DNA of 64,000 nt from Polynucleobacter sp. UK-Kesae-W10 (GCF_018881575.1 NZ_JACVQB010000001.1:668986-732985); one strand, 5' to 3'; numbered from the stretch's first letter, positions 45,180 to 56,455 are shown. Notes: a model not told the origin generated them from the letters alone. A program made the numbers and translations.

Positions 45180-46946
45180 TCAGGTTCCAGCGGCTTCATC
45201 ATGCGCTTCAATCATCAGCTGCACGCGGGCTTGGCCCTGATAGCGGTCAGTGACGAGGCGATAGGCAAGTTTGGCTTTGGCTGGCAAGGTTTGTGTGCGA
45301 TTAAACCAAACCGCGGTGAGCGGCTTAGCGGGGAGCGTATTTTTCGAGGAATCATCGCCTAGAGGGCGGACCATCAACCTTAAATGCTTCTCTTTCATCA
45401 GGCTTTGCTGGGTGATTTCAAAGTCGCCATAAAAAACCGGTTGAGGAAAGCCTTGTCCCCAGATTTCTTCGGCGAGCAGGTCCCCAATTTCAGGGGTGAA
45501 CTCTGATGGCTGGAGAATGCCATCATGAATATGTCGGCGCTCTAACAGCTCATCATTAAGAAGGCTGTTCGCCACTGCCTGAAAGCAAGTATCAAACTTT
45601 TCGAAATCACTTTTACGAATAGTGAGTCCAGCGGCCATGGCATGGCCGCCAAATTTGAGAATCAGACCAGGCTCGCGCTTGGACACAATATCCAATGCAT
45701 CGCGTAAGTGAAATCCTGTTAATGACCGGCCGGAGCCTCGCAATTCTTCACCAGTATTGCCATCGGCTGGCGCAAATACGATCGCTGGTCGATTAAAGCG
45801 CTCTTTTAAGCGTGAGGCCACAATCCCGACAACCCCTTGATGCCATTCTGGATTCCACAAACAAATACTATTGCGTTGAGACATTGTGCCAGCCAATTGA
45901 TCTTCTGAGAGATGAGCCAGTGCAGTTTCTTGCATACCGGTTTCAATTACGCGCCGTTCGCGGTTGATGCGATCGAGTTCCTGTGCCAGCGTCATGGCTT
46001 CATCGGCATTGTCAGTTATTAGCAAACGAATGCCCAAGGTCATATCTGCTAGACGCCCAGCGGCATTGAGTCGTGGGCCAATGGCAAAGCCCAGATCAAA
46101 GGTATTGGCTTTGCGAGGATCGCGCGTAGCGGCTTGGAATAAGGCTTGTATGCCGGGCTGAGAGATGCCGGCACGAATGCGCTTTAAACCATTTGAAACG
46201 AGCACGCGATTATTGCGATCAAGTTGTGCAACGTCTGCAACGGTACCAAGAGCTACGAGGTCTAATAGATTTTCAACCTTGGGTTGTGTCTCATTGGTAA
46301 ATTTACCGCGCTTACGAAGTTCTGCGCGCAACGCCACCAATAAATAAAACATCACACCAACGCCAGCCAGTGCTTTACTCGGAAATGGACAGCCTGGTTG
46401 ATTGGGATTCACAATGGCGGTGGCTTTTGGTAAGCGGTCACCGGGAAGATGGTGATCCGTCACAATGACTTCCATGCCTAATTCGCGCGCACGATCTACC
46501 CCGGCTTCACTGGCAATGCCATTGTCGACAGTAATGAGATATTTGGGTTTAGGGTTTTGTTGTGCAGCCAACTCAACCACCTCGGGCGTTAAGCCATACC
46601 CCATCGTAAAACGATTGGGTACTAGAAACTGAATCGGGGTATCAGGCCCGCCAAGCATCCGCAGACCTCGTAAACCCACAGCGCAGGCGGTGGCACCATC
46701 GCAGTCATAGTCTGCCACGATGAGCATCGACTCTTTTTTCTCCAGAATATCTGCAAGTAGAGCGGCTGTGCTTAAGCAATGCTTGAGTTCAGTTGGAGGG
46801 ATGAGATTTTTTAATTCTAGAGATAGCTCTTCGGGCGATTCAAGTCCGCGTGCTGCATATAACCTAGCAAGTAATGGATGAAGGCCACTTTGCTCTAGCC
46901 AGGTAGCGGTACGCTCAGAGAAAGGGCGTTGGGAAAAAAGACTCAT
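45180..46946 (-). CDS. recJ: Single-strand DNA exonuclease RecJ
   Basis: RecJ is a 5'-3' ssDNA exonuclease of the DHH superfamily, used in recombination and mismatch repair. Motifs include [25 protein letters not shown], the DHH-type [12 protein letters not shown] and the DHHA1 signature [15 protein letters not shown], with [11 protein letters not shown]. The ATG at 46946 overlaps the TGA of rpfE (ATGA); an upstream in-frame start would lie inside that gene. Length about 588 residues. Confidence 0.96.
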   Translation of the reverse strand: MSLFSQRPFSERTATWLEQSGLHPLLARLYAARGLESPEELSLELKNLIPPTELKHCLSTAALLADILEKKESMLIVADYDCDGATACAVGLRGLRMLGGPDTPIQFLVPNRFTMGYGLTPEVVELAAQQNPKPKYLITVDNGIASEAGVDRARELGMEVIVTDHHLPGDRLPKATAIVNPNQPGCPFPSKALAGVGVMFYLLVALRAELRKRGKFTNETQPKVENLLDLVALGTVADVAQLDRNNRVLVSNGLKRIRAGISQPGIQALFQAATRDPRKANTFDLGFAIGPRLNAAGRLADMTLGIRLLITDNADEAMTLAQELDRINRERRVIETGMQETALAHLSEDQLAGTMSQRNSICLWNPEWHQGVVGIVASRLKERFNRPAIVFAPADGNTGEELRGSGRSLTGFHLRDALDIVSKREPGLILKFGGHAMAAGLTIRKSDFEKFDTCFQAVANSLLNDELLERRHIHDGILQPSEFTPEIGDLLAEEIWGQGFPQPVFYGDFEITQQSLMKEKHLRLMVRPLGDDSSKNTLPAKPLTAVWFNRTQTLPAKAKLAYRLVTDRYQGQARVQLMIEAHDEAAGT

Positions 46947-47902
46947 GAAGAAATAATTTCTTTCCAGGTGAGCGTTTCTGTTTTTTTCCAAAAGGCCCAA
47001 GATTTTTTATTCAGGCTCTTTGCTGTGAATATGCGCTCCCGAGTTTTTCCATCGGGAAAGTCAATAATCAGAACTTCATCTAATTGTTTCTGCTCCAAGG
47101 CTTGCTGGAGGTGGGGCCAGAGAGTATCTGGGCGCTCTGACCATACAAACGCATTCACTAATCCTTTGAGATCTACGTCCCGAGCAAAGGGAATATGAGC
47201 ATGCTTGGCAAGCCCAGCCATCAAGGGGTGGTGGCTATAGATCTGCTGGGACTTAGTTAGATGAACAGGCATTTTCACATTTGCCAGCTTACCGATGCCG
47301 CTAATCCAGAGGGAGTTGATGCTAGGTAAGCCTCGTGCCTCGCGTGCCTCATTGACAGGGTCAATATGCCAGAGCATTTGAATTTCGTTTTGAAGTTTGC
47401 GCCAAATTTTGGCGACCCCTTCTTGATGGGTGTCGCGTGGCATCCACCAATCAATATTGCGTCCATGGGCTTGGTCCACGCTATAACTTGCCAAACTCTC
47501 AAAAGGACCGGCAGCAATAAACCAATAGTGTTGATCATGAAATAAAATTGGATGCCCAAAGTCTTCTTCAATGAAGGGTCGGGCTGCATTTAGCAGTTCA
47601 TCAGTTTCATTCTTAGTCAGATCAATCTGATTTTGACCCATCAAAATTAAATGATCGCGTGTCGCATGCAGATGAACAGGCTGTAAGCAGGCAATGTTTT
47701 GCTCTGGATCAACTGCTTGCTGAGATTGGCCAAGCAGCAGTACTGGCGCAAGCGGGACCTGCTCTCCCAATAGGTAGCGCTCATGAGGCAGCCCCTTCCG
47801 AGGCTGATCACCAGCATCCTGGTCGTCTAAGGAATCTTCCCCAGACACCATGAGGGTTAGGCGCCGTAAAGCGGCGGGTAAAGAGCTTGAATTCGCAGTC
47901 AT
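46943..47902 (-). CDS. RpfE-like protein of unknown function
   Basis: A soluble protein of about 319 residues resembling RpfE of Xanthomonas and 'RpfE-type' proteins annotated in Burkholderiales. No catalytic motif is apparent. Conserved-looking stretches include DHLILMGQNQIDLT, the Trp-rich NIDWWMPRDTHQEGVAKIWRKLQNEIQMLWH (residues about 145-175), and GLPSINSLWISGIG. ATG 47902 (MTANSSS) is preferred, with an AGGGG immediately before; ATG 47923 is possible. The order rpfE-recJ-prfB-lysS matches the region beside the Xanthomonas rpf cluster, but the DSF genes rpfB/F/C/G are not in the window. Confidence 0.75.
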   Translation of the reverse strand: MTANSSSLPAALRRLTLMVSGEDSLDDQDAGDQPRKGLPHERYLLGEQVPLAPVLLLGQSQQAVDPEQNIACLQPVHLHATRDHLILMGQNQIDLTKNETDELLNAARPFIEEDFGHPILFHDQHYWFIAAGPFESLASYSVDQAHGRNIDWWMPRDTHQEGVAKIWRKLQNEIQMLWHIDPVNEAREARGLPSINSLWISGIGKLANVKMPVHLTKSQQIYSHHPLMAGLAKHAHIPFARDVDLKGLVNAFVWSERPDTLWPHLQQALEQKQLDEVLIIDFPDGKTRERIFTAKSLNKKSWAFWKKTETLTWKEIISS

Positions 47903-47969
47903 TCCCCTGATTTTAGGTGGCATTTGAGTATTCCATCAGTTTGCCCCTGCAATTGTCTAAACTGTGGAT

Positions 47970-49232
47970 ATGTTGAGACTTCCTATTGAGCTAGAAATTG
48001 GCTTACGCTATACCCGCTCCAAGCGTCGTAAGACCGTTGGCAAGCGTGATGGCTTCCTTTCCTTCATTTCCGGAATTTCCACCGCAGGGATCGCCTTGGG
48101 CGTTGCCTCTCTGATCGTGGTTCTGTCAGTCATGAATGGTTTCCAAAAGGAAGTCCGGGACCGCATGCTATCTGTGCTGTCCCATGTAGAAATTACTGCC
48201 CCAGATGGTTTGGCGAATTGGGAGCCCTTGGCATTAAAAGTAGCAAGTCAGCCGCACGTAGTGGGTGTAGCACCCATGGTGAGTTCGCAAGGTTTGCTAG
48301 CGCGTGACAACGTCATGCGTGGTGTTGCTATTCGCGGCATCTCCCCCAGTGAGGAGGGCAACGTTTCCGATCTTCCAAAGCAATTCGTTGCTGGCAGCAT
48401 TGATGACCTTAAGCCAGGCGGTTTTGGTGTTGCCTTAGGCGCACAGCTTGCTTCGATAGTGGGTGCTCATGTGGGCGATCGTATTAATTTAATCGTTCCC
48501 GAAAGTGATTTAACGCCTGCTGGTGCAATGCCGCGTATGCGTACTTTGCAAGTAGTAGGAATTGTGGATAGCGGTCATTATGAATATGACAGTTCCTTGG
48601 CCATTCTTCATTGGAAGGATGCAGCAGCCTTATTGCGCTTGCATGACCCTTCGGGCTTACGCATCAAGGTAGACGATATGCAGCGTGCCCCAGAAGTCGC
48701 TAATGAACTGGCTGCCGTAGTTCCGCAAGCATTATGGGTAAGCGATTGGTCGCGCTCCAATCGCAATTGGTTTGCAGCCGTTCAAACCGAGAAGAAGATG
48801 ATGTTCATCATCTTGACCTTGATTATTGCAGTAGCTGCATTTAATTTGGTTTCTACTTTGGTAATGACGGTAAATGAGAAGCAAGCAGACATCGCTATTT
48901 TGCGAACCATGGGCGCGAGTCCGGGTTTAATTCAGAGAATATTTTTGGTACAAGGCTTAGCAATTGGTCTGCTTGGATCTTTAGCAGGCGTTGGCTTGGG
49001 TTTGTTGATTGCTTTAAACATTGATGTCATTGTTCCGGCGATTGAAGCTATTTTTAGAGTGCGTTTCTTGCCACGTGAGGTTTACTTCATCAGCGAATTG
49101 CCATCGGATGTCAGATTGGGCGATGTGGTGACCGTTGGATTAATGGCGTTTAGCCTTTCCGTGCTTGCGACTTTATATCCAAGTCGTCGTGCAGCCAAGG
49201 TACAGCCGGCAGAGGCACTTCGTTATGAGTAA
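47970..49232 (+). CDS. lolC: Lipoprotein-releasing ABC transporter permease (LolC/LolE family)
   Basis: A 420-residue inner-membrane permease that extracts lipoproteins for delivery to LolA. It has one N-terminal helix ([21 protein letters not shown] region), a long periplasmic domain (about 55-275) and three C-terminal helices ending in [18 protein letters not shown]. The ATG at 47970 is chosen over a GTG at 47964. Only one permease gene is present, followed directly by lolD, so the complex may contain two copies of this protein (LolF-like) unless another gene lies elsewhere. Confidence 0.92.
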   Translation: MLRLPIELEIGLRYTRSKRRKTVGKRDGFLSFISGISTAGIALGVASLIVVLSVMNGFQKEVRDRMLSVLSHVEITAPDGLANWEPLALKVASQPHVVGVAPMVSSQGLLARDNVMRGVAIRGISPSEEGNVSDLPKQFVAGSIDDLKPGGFGVALGAQLASIVGAHVGDRINLIVPESDLTPAGAMPRMRTLQVVGIVDSGHYEYDSSLAILHWKDAAALLRLHDPSGLRIKVDDMQRAPEVANELAAVVPQALWVSDWSRSNRNWFAAVQTEKKMMFIILTLIIAVAAFNLVSTLVMTVNEKQADIAILRTMGASPGLIQRIFLVQGLAIGLLGSLAGVGLGLLIALNIDVIVPAIEAIFRVRFLPREVYFISELPSDVRLGDVVTVGLMAFSLSVLATLYPSRRAAKVQPAEALRYE

Positions 49233-49914
49233 TCAACATGTTCTTTTGGCAAATGGCCTGGCTAAAACCTATGGCCAAGGCCCCACCGCGGTTGAAGTCT
49301 TGAAGGCAGTAGATTTGGCGGTATTACCATCCGAGAAGGTGGCCATTGTGGGATCCTCTGGTTCAGGTAAGAGCACCTTATTGCATCTTTTGGGCGGCTT
49401 GGATACACCAAGCGCTGGTTCTGTTTTCTTAAATGGTGCCAATATCAATCAGTTGTCGGTTTCAAAATTAGACCAATTACGTAATCAGAGCTTAGGATTT
49501 ATCTATCAATTCCATCATCTCTTGGATGAATTTAGTGCTGTTGAGAATGTTGCCTTGCTCTTGCGCATTCGGGGCCTCAGTAATGATGAGTCCATGGAGC
49601 GGGCGAGCAAGATGCTCAAAGCAGTTGGCTTATCTAATCGTGAATTGCATACTCCGGCCGAGTTATCGGGCGGTGAGCGTCAGCGTGTTGCTGTAGCGAG
49701 GGCTTTAGTAGGGAACCCAGCTTGCGTTTTGGCAGATGAACCAACTGGTAATTTGGATACTGAAACGGCAGACGGTGTTTTTGATCTGATGTTAGATATT
49801 GCTCGTGAGCAAGGGACAGCGTTTGTGATCGTGACGCATGATCCTGTTCGGGCTAAACGCTGTGATCGTATTTTGCATTTAAAGCGTGGAGCACTAAAAA
49901 CCTTTTCGCAATGA
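49225..49914 (+). CDS. lolD: Lipoprotein-releasing ABC transporter ATPase LolD
   Basis: The ATPase of the Lol release complex. Walker [19 protein letters not shown], signature [15 protein letters not shown] and Walker [14 protein letters not shown] are intact, and [17 protein letters not shown] is the LolD-type Q-loop. The ATG at 49225 overlaps the end of lolC by 8 bases. 229 residues. Confidence 0.97.
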   Translation: MSNQHVLLANGLAKTYGQGPTAVEVLKAVDLAVLPSEKVAIVGSSGSGKSTLLHLLGGLDTPSAGSVFLNGANINQLSVSKLDQLRNQSLGFIYQFHHLLDEFSAVENVALLLRIRGLSNDESMERASKMLKAVGLSNRELHTPAELSGGERQRVAVARALVGNPACVLADEPTGNLDTETADGVFDLMLDIAREQGTAFVIVTHDPVRAKRCDRILHLKRGALKTFSQ

Positions 49915-50762
49915 GCCAACATCCTATGTGGATCGACACCCATTGCCATTTAGATGCGCCAGAGTTTTCAAGTTCGCTGCCATCCATCATCTCTGCTGCA
50001 AAAGAGAAAAATGTGCAGGCTATATTGTTGCCCGCAGTGAAGGCCGCAGACTTTCGGAGCGTAAAACGCTTGGCCTCTCAATATGGCCAGGAAATTCCAG
50101 GGTTAGTCTATGCGCTCGGCATCCATCCGCTATATACCAATCAAGCTCATGAGGATGATCTTGCAATACTTGAAGCGGCATTGATTGAAGCACTTCAGGA
50201 TCCTCGTTTTGTGGGGGTCGGAGAAATTGGCTTGGATTATTTTGTTGAAGGCTTAGATCCCCACAAGCAAGAATTCTTTTTCAATGCCCAATTGGATTTG
50301 GCTCAGAAATATCAGTTACCAGTGATTTTGCATGTACGACGTTCGCAAGACGCTATCCTCAAAGCACTTCGCCGTCGCAATATCCCTAGTGGAATTGCCC
50401 ATGCCTTTAATGGAAGCTTTCAGCAGGCGGAGCAATTTATTGAGCTCGGGTTTAAGTTGGGTTTTGGGGGCGCCTCTACTTATGAGCGTGCATTGCAAAT
50501 TCGTAGGTTACTCAAAGATTTACCCCTCGATTCCATTGTTACCGAAACCGATGCGCCTGATATTCCGCCAGCCTGGTTACGAGAAGAGGGCATTGCATTT
50601 AATGAGCCTGCTTTTCTCCCTAGAATTGCTCAAGAGTTGGCGGATATTCGTAGTATGGCCCCGTCTGCATTTGCTTCTGCCGTATGGACCAATGCAATGA
50701 CCGCGTTACCGCGTTGGTCAGCGCTGCTGGCTGGTAGTTCCTCTCACTCTTTAGTCTCTTAA
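49911..50762 (+). CDS. TatD-family metal-dependent DNase
   Basis: A 283-residue TIM-barrel hydrolase. Metal ligands: [13 protein letters not shown] at the N terminus, GEIGLDYF in the middle, HAFNGSFQQ and ETDAPDIPP in the second half. TatD proteins are 3'-exonucleases/DNases used in DNA repair or fragmentation. It overlaps lolD by 4 bases (ATGA) and precedes comEC by one base. Which paralogue (TatD, YcfH, YjjV) it is cannot be told. Confidence 0.92.
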   Translation: MSQHPMWIDTHCHLDAPEFSSSLPSIISAAKEKNVQAILLPAVKAADFRSVKRLASQYGQEIPGLVYALGIHPLYTNQAHEDDLAILEAALIEALQDPRFVGVGEIGLDYFVEGLDPHKQEFFFNAQLDLAQKYQLPVILHVRRSQDAILKALRRRNIPSGIAHAFNGSFQQAEQFIELGFKLGFGGASTYERALQIRRLLKDLPLDSIVTETDAPDIPPAWLREEGIAFNEPAFLPRIAQELADIRSMAPSAFASAVWTNAMTALPRWSALLAGSSSHSLVS

Positions 50763-50763
50763 A

Positions 50764-53247
50764 TTGTTGCGTTTAGCAATTACGGCGTTTATCGCCGGGG
50801 GATCGCTCCTTTTGTTTTTGAAGCAAGTACCGCCATTCTGGCTCTACATCACCGTGGCGATAGTCCTCTTATGTCTTTTGGCCGTCTGGCTTTTGCCGAG
50901 CATTGCATGGATTCGCCGCTTAGCAATTGGTTTTTTGCTTTTCACTTTGGGCTTTGCTTGGAATGCACATTATGCGGAAATGCGCCTAAACAATATTCTT
51001 CCAGAAACATTGGAGGGCGTAGAGGTTTCCTTGGTCGGGAGGATCGTCGCCTTACCCCAGGGTGATTCGTCTGGAGCAAAGTTTGCCTTTGAGATTCAGC
51101 AGGCATTTTCTGGAGCGAAAACTGCAGAACAGTTTCCGAAGCGGGTTTATCTGAGTTGGCAGCCAGCCTGGAGGAGCGCCGATGAAATCCCTGAAGTGAT
51201 TCCTGGCCAGCGTTGGCGCTTCAAGGCTAAGCTTAAGCGACCCTATGGCTCTCTAAATCCTCATGCCTTTGATTTTGAACGTTGGTCATTTCATCAAAAC
51301 TATGGCGCGAGTGGTTCAGTAAGAGCGGGGGAGTTATTAGCATCTAGGGATATTGGTATTACTGAATTGGCTTTGAAAATGGAGCTGGCTCGTTGGAAGT
51401 TACGCCAAAAAATTCAATCCCTTTTGCCAAAGGATGCTCGCTATGCCGGTGTCATGATTGCTTTAGTCATGGGTGATCAGAATGCGATTGATCAAGAAGA
51501 TTGGCGCGTGTTTAACGCTACCGGTATTGGTCACCTTATTTCCATCTCGGGTCTTCATGTCACGATGTTGTCGGGAGTTGGTGCTGCTGTTGCCGCATGG
51601 GTTTGGCGGCGTTGTACTTGGCCTCTGATAATTCCAGTCAGTAAAGTTGCTGCCGCATCAGGATTCTTAACGGCGTTTGTTTATGCATGGCTGGCAGGAT
51701 TTCAGATTCCAGCGCAAAGAACGATGTATATGGTTGGTGTTGTGGCGTTTGCTCTGTGGACTGGCAGAAATCCTCGTGCATTTGATATTTGGTGGTGGGC
51801 TTTAGCATTTGTTTTGATCATTGATCCAATGGCGCCTTACACACCAGGTTTTTGGTTGTCATTTGGCGCGGTTGCTGCAATTTTGTATGCAATGGGCGAT
51901 TCAGCAGGCTTACTGGGTATTCCCACTGGGAAAGAGCATGAGGTGCATTGGAAAAATCGACTATCGCACGCTTTATATGAAGCATGTCGGGTACAGGCAG
52001 TTGTCACCATTGCTTTGTTGCCCTTTACCTTATTTTGGTTTTATCAAGTCTCGGCTGTCTCTCCTTTTGCAAATGCATTTGCTATTCCGATCATTAGTTA
52101 TATTGTTACCCCCTTGGCTATTGCAGGAGCCTTGCTGCCAGACTTTGTAGGGAGATATTTGCTGTTGCCTGCCCATGCCACGATGGAGTATCTGGCAATG
52201 CTGTTGGAATGGATGGCCAACTGGAATTGGTCTGTAATATGGGCCAAGCAACCAGATTGGCTCTGGTTAATCTTCTCAGGTATTGGGCTTGTATACGCAA
52301 TACGACCTGGAGCTCTTAAGCAATCTTGGGCGCCTCGACTCATTGCATTGATGCCTTGTTTTCTATTGCTTACACCGCTTGCAAATTTAGGGGCGGCATC
52401 TCTTAAATCCGGTGAGTTCCGGGCGACGATTTTAGATATTGGGCAAGGAACTGCAGTACTGATTGAAACAACCCATAAAACACTGCTGTATGACACCGGT
52501 CCGATTCAAGGCAAAAAAGATGACGCAGGTCAGCGCACGATATTGCCTTTCTTGCGCGGCAAGGGGATTAATCGAGTGGATCGAATGGTCATCAGTCATA
52601 GTGATAGTGATCATATTGGTGGTGCTGCTTCTCTATTAAGACACGTTCCATTTGGCTTTATGTTGGGAACCTTGCCCGCAAGAAATCCCTTGCTCCTAAA
52701 TTTGCACAACAGAAAGATTCCGAGTCTACCTTGTCGTTACGGCCAAAGCTGGAATTGGGATGGCGTAGACTTTCTTATTTGGCATCCACATGAGAGCACG
52801 CTCTTTCAGGAGCAATATTCTATGAGGCCCAATGAGATGAGCTGTGTTCTTGAAGTGAGAAATCAGCAACATTCTTTATGGCTTACAGGGGATGTTGAGA
52901 GTCAGGGCGAAGCAGAGATTGTGGCGCGCTTAAATCAGACAGCATTAAATGCTATAGGTGATCGTCAGGTGGTATTGATGGCCCCTCATCATGGAAGTAA
53001 GACTTCATCTTCTCTGGATTTCTTAAAGAAACTCAAGCCTGATATTGCCTTTGCGCAAAATGGGTATCGCAATCGCTACGGACATCCGCATCCAACGGTA
53101 TCTGCACGTTATGAAGACTTGGGGATTCCTTTTTATCAATCCCCAAAAACCGGCGCGCAAATCTGGATGTTTGGATTGAGGAGAAACTCTTCGACACAAT
53201 TTTTACGGCATGATATAAAACGTTTATGGCATAGGAATGCTCATTAA
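50764..53247 (+). CDS. comEC: DNA uptake channel ComEC/Rec2
   Basis: ComEC forms the inner-membrane channel that takes up single-stranded DNA in natural competence. The 827 residues show N-terminal helices and an OB-like DUF4131 part (about 1-200), the competence domain with VMIALVMGDQNAIDQEDW and GIGHLISISGLHVTMLSG, several helices (about 260-500) and a C-terminal metallo-beta-lactamase domain with DIGQGTAVLIE, ISHSDSDHIGGA and MAPHHGSKTSSS. It starts with TTG, one base after the tatD stop; translation coupling is likely. Its completeness suggests competence. Confidence 0.94.
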   Translation: MLRLAITAFIAGGSLLLFLKQVPPFWLYITVAIVLLCLLAVWLLPSIAWIRRLAIGFLLFTLGFAWNAHYAEMRLNNILPETLEGVEVSLVGRIVALPQGDSSGAKFAFEIQQAFSGAKTAEQFPKRVYLSWQPAWRSADEIPEVIPGQRWRFKAKLKRPYGSLNPHAFDFERWSFHQNYGASGSVRAGELLASRDIGITELALKMELARWKLRQKIQSLLPKDARYAGVMIALVMGDQNAIDQEDWRVFNATGIGHLISISGLHVTMLSGVGAAVAAWVWRRCTWPLIIPVSKVAAASGFLTAFVYAWLAGFQIPAQRTMYMVGVVAFALWTGRNPRAFDIWWWALAFVLIIDPMAPYTPGFWLSFGAVAAILYAMGDSAGLLGIPTGKEHEVHWKNRLSHALYEACRVQAVVTIALLPFTLFWFYQVSAVSPFANAFAIPIISYIVTPLAIAGALLPDFVGRYLLLPAHATMEYLAMLLEWMANWNWSVIWAKQPDWLWLIFSGIGLVYAIRPGALKQSWAPRLIALMPCFLLLTPLANLGAASLKSGEFRATILDIGQGTAVLIETTHKTLLYDTGPIQGKKDDAGQRTILPFLRGKGINRVDRMVISHSDSDHIGGAASLLRHVPFGFMLGTLPARNPLLLNLHNRKIPSLPCRYGQSWNWDGVDFLIWHPHESTLFQEQYSMRPNEMSCVLEVRNQQHSLWLTGDVESQGEAEIVARLNQTALNAIGDRQVVLMAPHHGSKTSSSLDFLKKLKPDIAFAQNGYRNRYGHPHPTVSARYEDLGIPFYQSPKTGAQIWMFGLRRNSSTQFLRHDIKRLWHRNAH

Positions 53248-53264
53248 GTGATGAGGAGTGAGTA

Positions 53265-53636
53265 ATGAAAAAATTAGTAACAGTATGTTCTTTAGTAGCA
53301 ATTACCGTGGTCGGTTGTGCTGGTGCTGATGTGCGTCCAATTGTGGATATGAAGGGTGTGAATGAAGCATCCTACGAAAAGGATCTCCAAGAGTGCCAGG
53401 CTTATGCAAAAGATCAGTCCGGTATGGGATCAACAGCGGCTAAAGGTGCTGGAGCAGGCGCGGTAGTGGGTGGCTTATTGGGCCTCGTTACCGGAGGCAA
53501 TAAAACTGGAATTGCTCAGGCTGCTGGTGCTGGCGCTGTTATTGGAGGTGCGGGCGGCGCCTATAGCGGTAATCAAGCTCAAGAAGCAGTGGTCAAGCGC
53601 TGCTTGAGTGGCAGGGGTTACAGAGTTCTCAATTGA
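53265..53636 (+). CDS. Glycine-zipper lipoprotein
   Basis: A 123-residue protein with a lipoprotein signal (MKKLVTVCSLVAITVVGC, lipidated Cys18) and a glycine-zipper stretch (GAGAGAVVGGLLGLVTGG and GAGAVIGGAGGAYSG, about 63-105). Such proteins sit in or near the outer membrane; the precise role is unknown. AGGAGTGAGTA before the ATG is a fair ribosome site. It has its own terminator. Confidence 0.78.
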   Translation: MKKLVTVCSLVAITVVGCAGADVRPIVDMKGVNEASYEKDLQECQAYAKDQSGMGSTAAKGAGAGAVVGGLLGLVTGGNKTGIAQAAGAGAVIGGAGGAYSGNQAQEAVVKRCLSGRGYRVLN

Positions 53637-53660
53637 CATAACCCCTTGAAGCGGCTTGTA

Positions 53661-53684
53661 AAATGCCCGAGAAATCGGGCATTT
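53661..53684 (+). terminator. Terminator after the glycine-zipper lipoprotein
   Basis: A 10-bp stem (AAATGCCCGA / TCGGGCATTT) with GAAA loop and following TTTTATG. The GAAA tetraloop is a stable terminator loop. Confidence 0.9.
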
Positions 53685-53703
53685 TTATGTCCAAAAAAGC
53701 AAA

Positions 53704-53726
53704 AAGCCCTTATAAATTAAGGGCTT
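53704..53726 (-). terminator. Terminator of the initiator tRNA gene
   Basis: A 9-bp stem (AAGCCCTTA / TAAGGGCTT) with a 5-base loop. Read on the minus strand it is followed by TTTGCTTTTTT, and it starts 14 bases after the tRNA 3' end. Confidence 0.8.
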
Positions 53727-53739
53727 AGTACGTAATTCT

Positions 53740-53816
<77 letters not shown>

Positions 53817-53828
53817 TCTGAAGCTGAG

Positions 53829-53858
53829 ATTCTACCATTTTTTAGGGGTCTCTGTCGA
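53829..53858 (-). promoter_or_regulatory. Probable tRNA-fMet promoter
   Basis: On the minus strand TCGACA (53853-53858) and TAGAAT (53829-53834) are 18 bases apart, close to the sigma-70 consensus. The -10 is 12 bases before the mature tRNA 5' end. Confidence 0.6.
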
Positions 53859-53971
53859 GGTATTCCTGCAAAAGACGCATAAATAAGCGGTTTTTTGCTA
53901 AAAATTCCAGATTTAAGGAGTGCTTTTAAGGAGTAACATATTGCCACGCAACATCACGCTAGGAATGGTTT

Positions 53972-55915
53972 ATGTCAGTTAGTAATCCAGAGTTTTCAGA
54001 ATCGTCCTTACTGAGGCCGGTTGAGATTTCACGCGAGACTCACCCACATAAAAAGGGTGCTTCGATTGCTCTTATGTTTGCCGCCATCGGTGTTGTGTTT
54101 GGGGACATTGGTACTAGCCCACTCTACGCTCTAAAAGAATGTTTTAGTCCTGATCATGGCATCCCATTTTCTGCGGATGCGGTTTATGGCGTGATCTCCA
54201 TGGTGTTCTGGGCATTCGCAATCGTGGTATCCCTGAAGTATGTCTTGTTCGTGATGCGCGCAAATAACCATGGCGAAGGTGGAATTTTGGCGCTGATGGC
54301 ACTTGCTCTACGCACAGCCCCAAACGGCTCCAAGCGATCCTTACTCATTATTATGGCCGGCGTTTTTGGGGCCTGTATGTTTTATGGCGATGCCATTATT
54401 ACCCCAGCAATTTCAGTACTCTCAGCAGTAGAGGGCTTAGAGGTGATCTCTAGTGATCTTACCCGTTTTGTATTGCCAATTACTGTGCTGATATTGGTGA
54501 TTCTGTTTTTCATTCAGAAGACTGGCACCGACGTGGTGGGTAAGCTCTTTGGTCCAATCATGGTGATCTGGTTCGTGGTGATTGGCTTGATGGGCTTATT
54601 TCAGGTAGTGCAGCACCCGAGTATTTTTGCTGCCATTAATCCCTTGTATGCCATTCGGTTTATGGATGAGCACGCGCTGCAGGGCTTTATTGTTTTGGGC
54701 GCAGTTTTCTTGGTGCTCACGGGTGCTGAGGCCTTGTATGCCGACATGGGGCACTTTGGTATCAAGCCAATTCGAATGGGCTGGTTCTTTATTGTGATGC
54801 CATGCTTACTGCTAAATTATTTTGGCCAAGGCGCGATGTTTTTGGATAACCCTGAAACGATTAGCAACCCCTTTTTCTTGATGGTTCCTGAGCCATTTGT
54901 ATTTCCATTAGTTATCCTCGCTACTGCTGCAACGGTCATTGCCTCTCAGGCTGTGATCTCTGGCGCATTTTCTATGACTAGCCAGGCCATTTTGTTGGGC
55001 TTTGTTCCGCGTATGAAAGTGCGTCACACATCGGATCGTGAGATTGGGCAGATTTATATGCCCTTTGTGAACTGGACTTTATTGGTCCTGGTGATCGCGG
55101 TGGTCCTGGCGTTTAAGAAGTCAGAAAATTTAGCCGCTGCCTACGGTATTGCGGTAACAACCACTATGATTGTGACAACCTTCCTGGCCGCTATCGTGAT
55201 GCGCGTAGTCTGGCGTTGGAATACCTTATTGGTCACTCTCGTTATTGGCTCCTTCTTGGCGGTGGACTTGGCTTTCTTGACTGCAAACTTATTAAAGATC
55301 ATGGAAGGTGGTTGGTTCCCACTTTTGTTAGGCGCAGTCTGCTTCTTGTTCCTGATGACTTGGTACCAAGGGCGTAAGTTGCTACGTCAAAATGCCGTAA
55401 ACAACGGTATTGAGCTCAAGGGTTTTATCGAGGCGTTAATGCAGCATCCTCCGCATCGCGTAGAGGGAACTGCCGTGTTCTTAACAGCCCACGTAGATTA
55501 TGTTCCCGTCTCGTTTTTCCATAACCTCAAACATAACCATGTACTCCACGAACGCGTCTTTTTCTTAAAAGTCAGTATTTGGGATGTGCCTTATGTAAAG
55601 GATGAGGAGCGCATCACCTTGCGCGATATGGGTAACGGGGTTTATGTGGTTCGCGCTGTCTATGGATTTAATGAGACCCCAGATATGGGTCAGATTATTG
55701 AGTTGATCGAGAAATCCTCCGATCTTAAATTTGATTTGATGAATACCTCATTCTTCCTCTCGCGTGACACGATTGTGTCCACTGAGATTCCGGGTATGGC
55801 TTTATGGCGTGAACGTTTGTTCTGCTGGATGTATCAAAATGCTGGTCGTCAGTCAGACTTCTTTAAGATCCCCGCAAACCGTTTGGTGGAATTAGGCGCC
55901 AAGGTGGAAATTTGA
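53972..55915 (+). CDS. kup: Kup potassium:proton symporter
   Basis: A 647-residue KUP/HAK-family K+ importer. About 12 membrane helices fill residues 30-460, with the family motif [15 protein letters not shown] and [19 protein letters not shown]; a soluble C-terminal domain follows (about 470-647). Typical of low-affinity uptake that keeps working at low pH. The stop overlaps the TTG start of the next gene by one to three bases. Confidence 0.97.
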   Translation: MSVSNPEFSESSLLRPVEISRETHPHKKGASIALMFAAIGVVFGDIGTSPLYALKECFSPDHGIPFSADAVYGVISMVFWAFAIVVSLKYVLFVMRANNHGEGGILALMALALRTAPNGSKRSLLIIMAGVFGACMFYGDAIITPAISVLSAVEGLEVISSDLTRFVLPITVLILVILFFIQKTGTDVVGKLFGPIMVIWFVVIGLMGLFQVVQHPSIFAAINPLYAIRFMDEHALQGFIVLGAVFLVLTGAEALYADMGHFGIKPIRMGWFFIVMPCLLLNYFGQGAMFLDNPETISNPFFLMVPEPFVFPLVILATAATVIASQAVISGAFSMTSQAILLGFVPRMKVRHTSDREIGQIYMPFVNWTLLVLVIAVVLAFKKSENLAAAYGIAVTTTMIVTTFLAAIVMRVVWRWNTLLVTLVIGSFLAVDLAFLTANLLKIMEGGWFPLLLGAVCFLFLMTWYQGRKLLRQNAVNNGIELKGFIEALMQHPPHRVEGTAVFLTAHVDYVPVSFFHNLKHNHVLHERVFFLKVSIWDVPYVKDEERITLRDMGNGVYVVRAVYGFNETPDMGQIIELIEKSSDLKFDLMNTSFFLSRDTIVSTEIPGMALWRERLFCWMYQNAGRQSDFFKIPANRLVELGAKVEI

Positions 55916-56421
55916 GGGGAGGTCTTTCGCTTCACTCAAAGATATTCCTTGGAATATTTTTACTAGTCTCTTCTTTTAGTGGGATAGCTTTAGCTACGCC
56001 TGCCGAAGAGGCTGAGCTCGATAAGCTCGACAAGATCGAGCAAGAGCTTGAGCTCCAACGGGATTGGGCCAAGTATCGCTGGGGTAAAGCATCCTCAGAG
56101 TGCTATCAAAATTACTGGGTAAATTACTGCTTGCGCAGTGCTCGTGCGGATTACCGCAAAGAAATTGATCCAATCAGCGACCAAGAGCGTGCGCTGCATG
56201 AAGTGCAGCGAAATTTGCGCAAGAGCATCAAAGATCAAGAAGATAAAAAGCGTGCAGCTGAACGTGCTTCCCCTGAAAAAGCAGCAGAGCGTGCCGATAA
56301 TCAACGCGAGTTTGATGAAAAGCAAAAGGCTGCAGCAGCAAGAGCCGCTGATTTAGAGCAGCGTCGCAAAGACGCACCAAAGCGTGCGCAAGAAAATAAA
56401 GCTGGCACACAGCTCGATTAA
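55912..56421 (+). CDS. Small exported coiled-coil-like protein
   Basis: A 169-residue protein with a signal peptide ([18 protein letters not shown]) and a mature part very rich in Lys, Glu, Arg and Ala (for example [17 protein letters not shown]), predicted as a long helix or coiled coil. Two Cys (SECYQNYW and [10 protein letters not shown]) could form a disulfide. The best start is TTG at 55912, after AAGGTGGAAA; it overlaps the kup stop. I do not recognise a family. Confidence 0.65.
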   Translation: MRGGLSLHSKIFLGIFLLVSSFSGIALATPAEEAELDKLDKIEQELELQRDWAKYRWGKASSECYQNYWVNYCLRSARADYRKEIDPISDQERALHEVQRNLRKSIKDQEDKKRAAERASPEKAAERADNQREFDEKQKAAAARAADLEQRRKDAPKRAQENKAGTQLD

Positions 56422-56455
56422 TTCCTTAAATACACATTCATTTATTGGGTATCTC

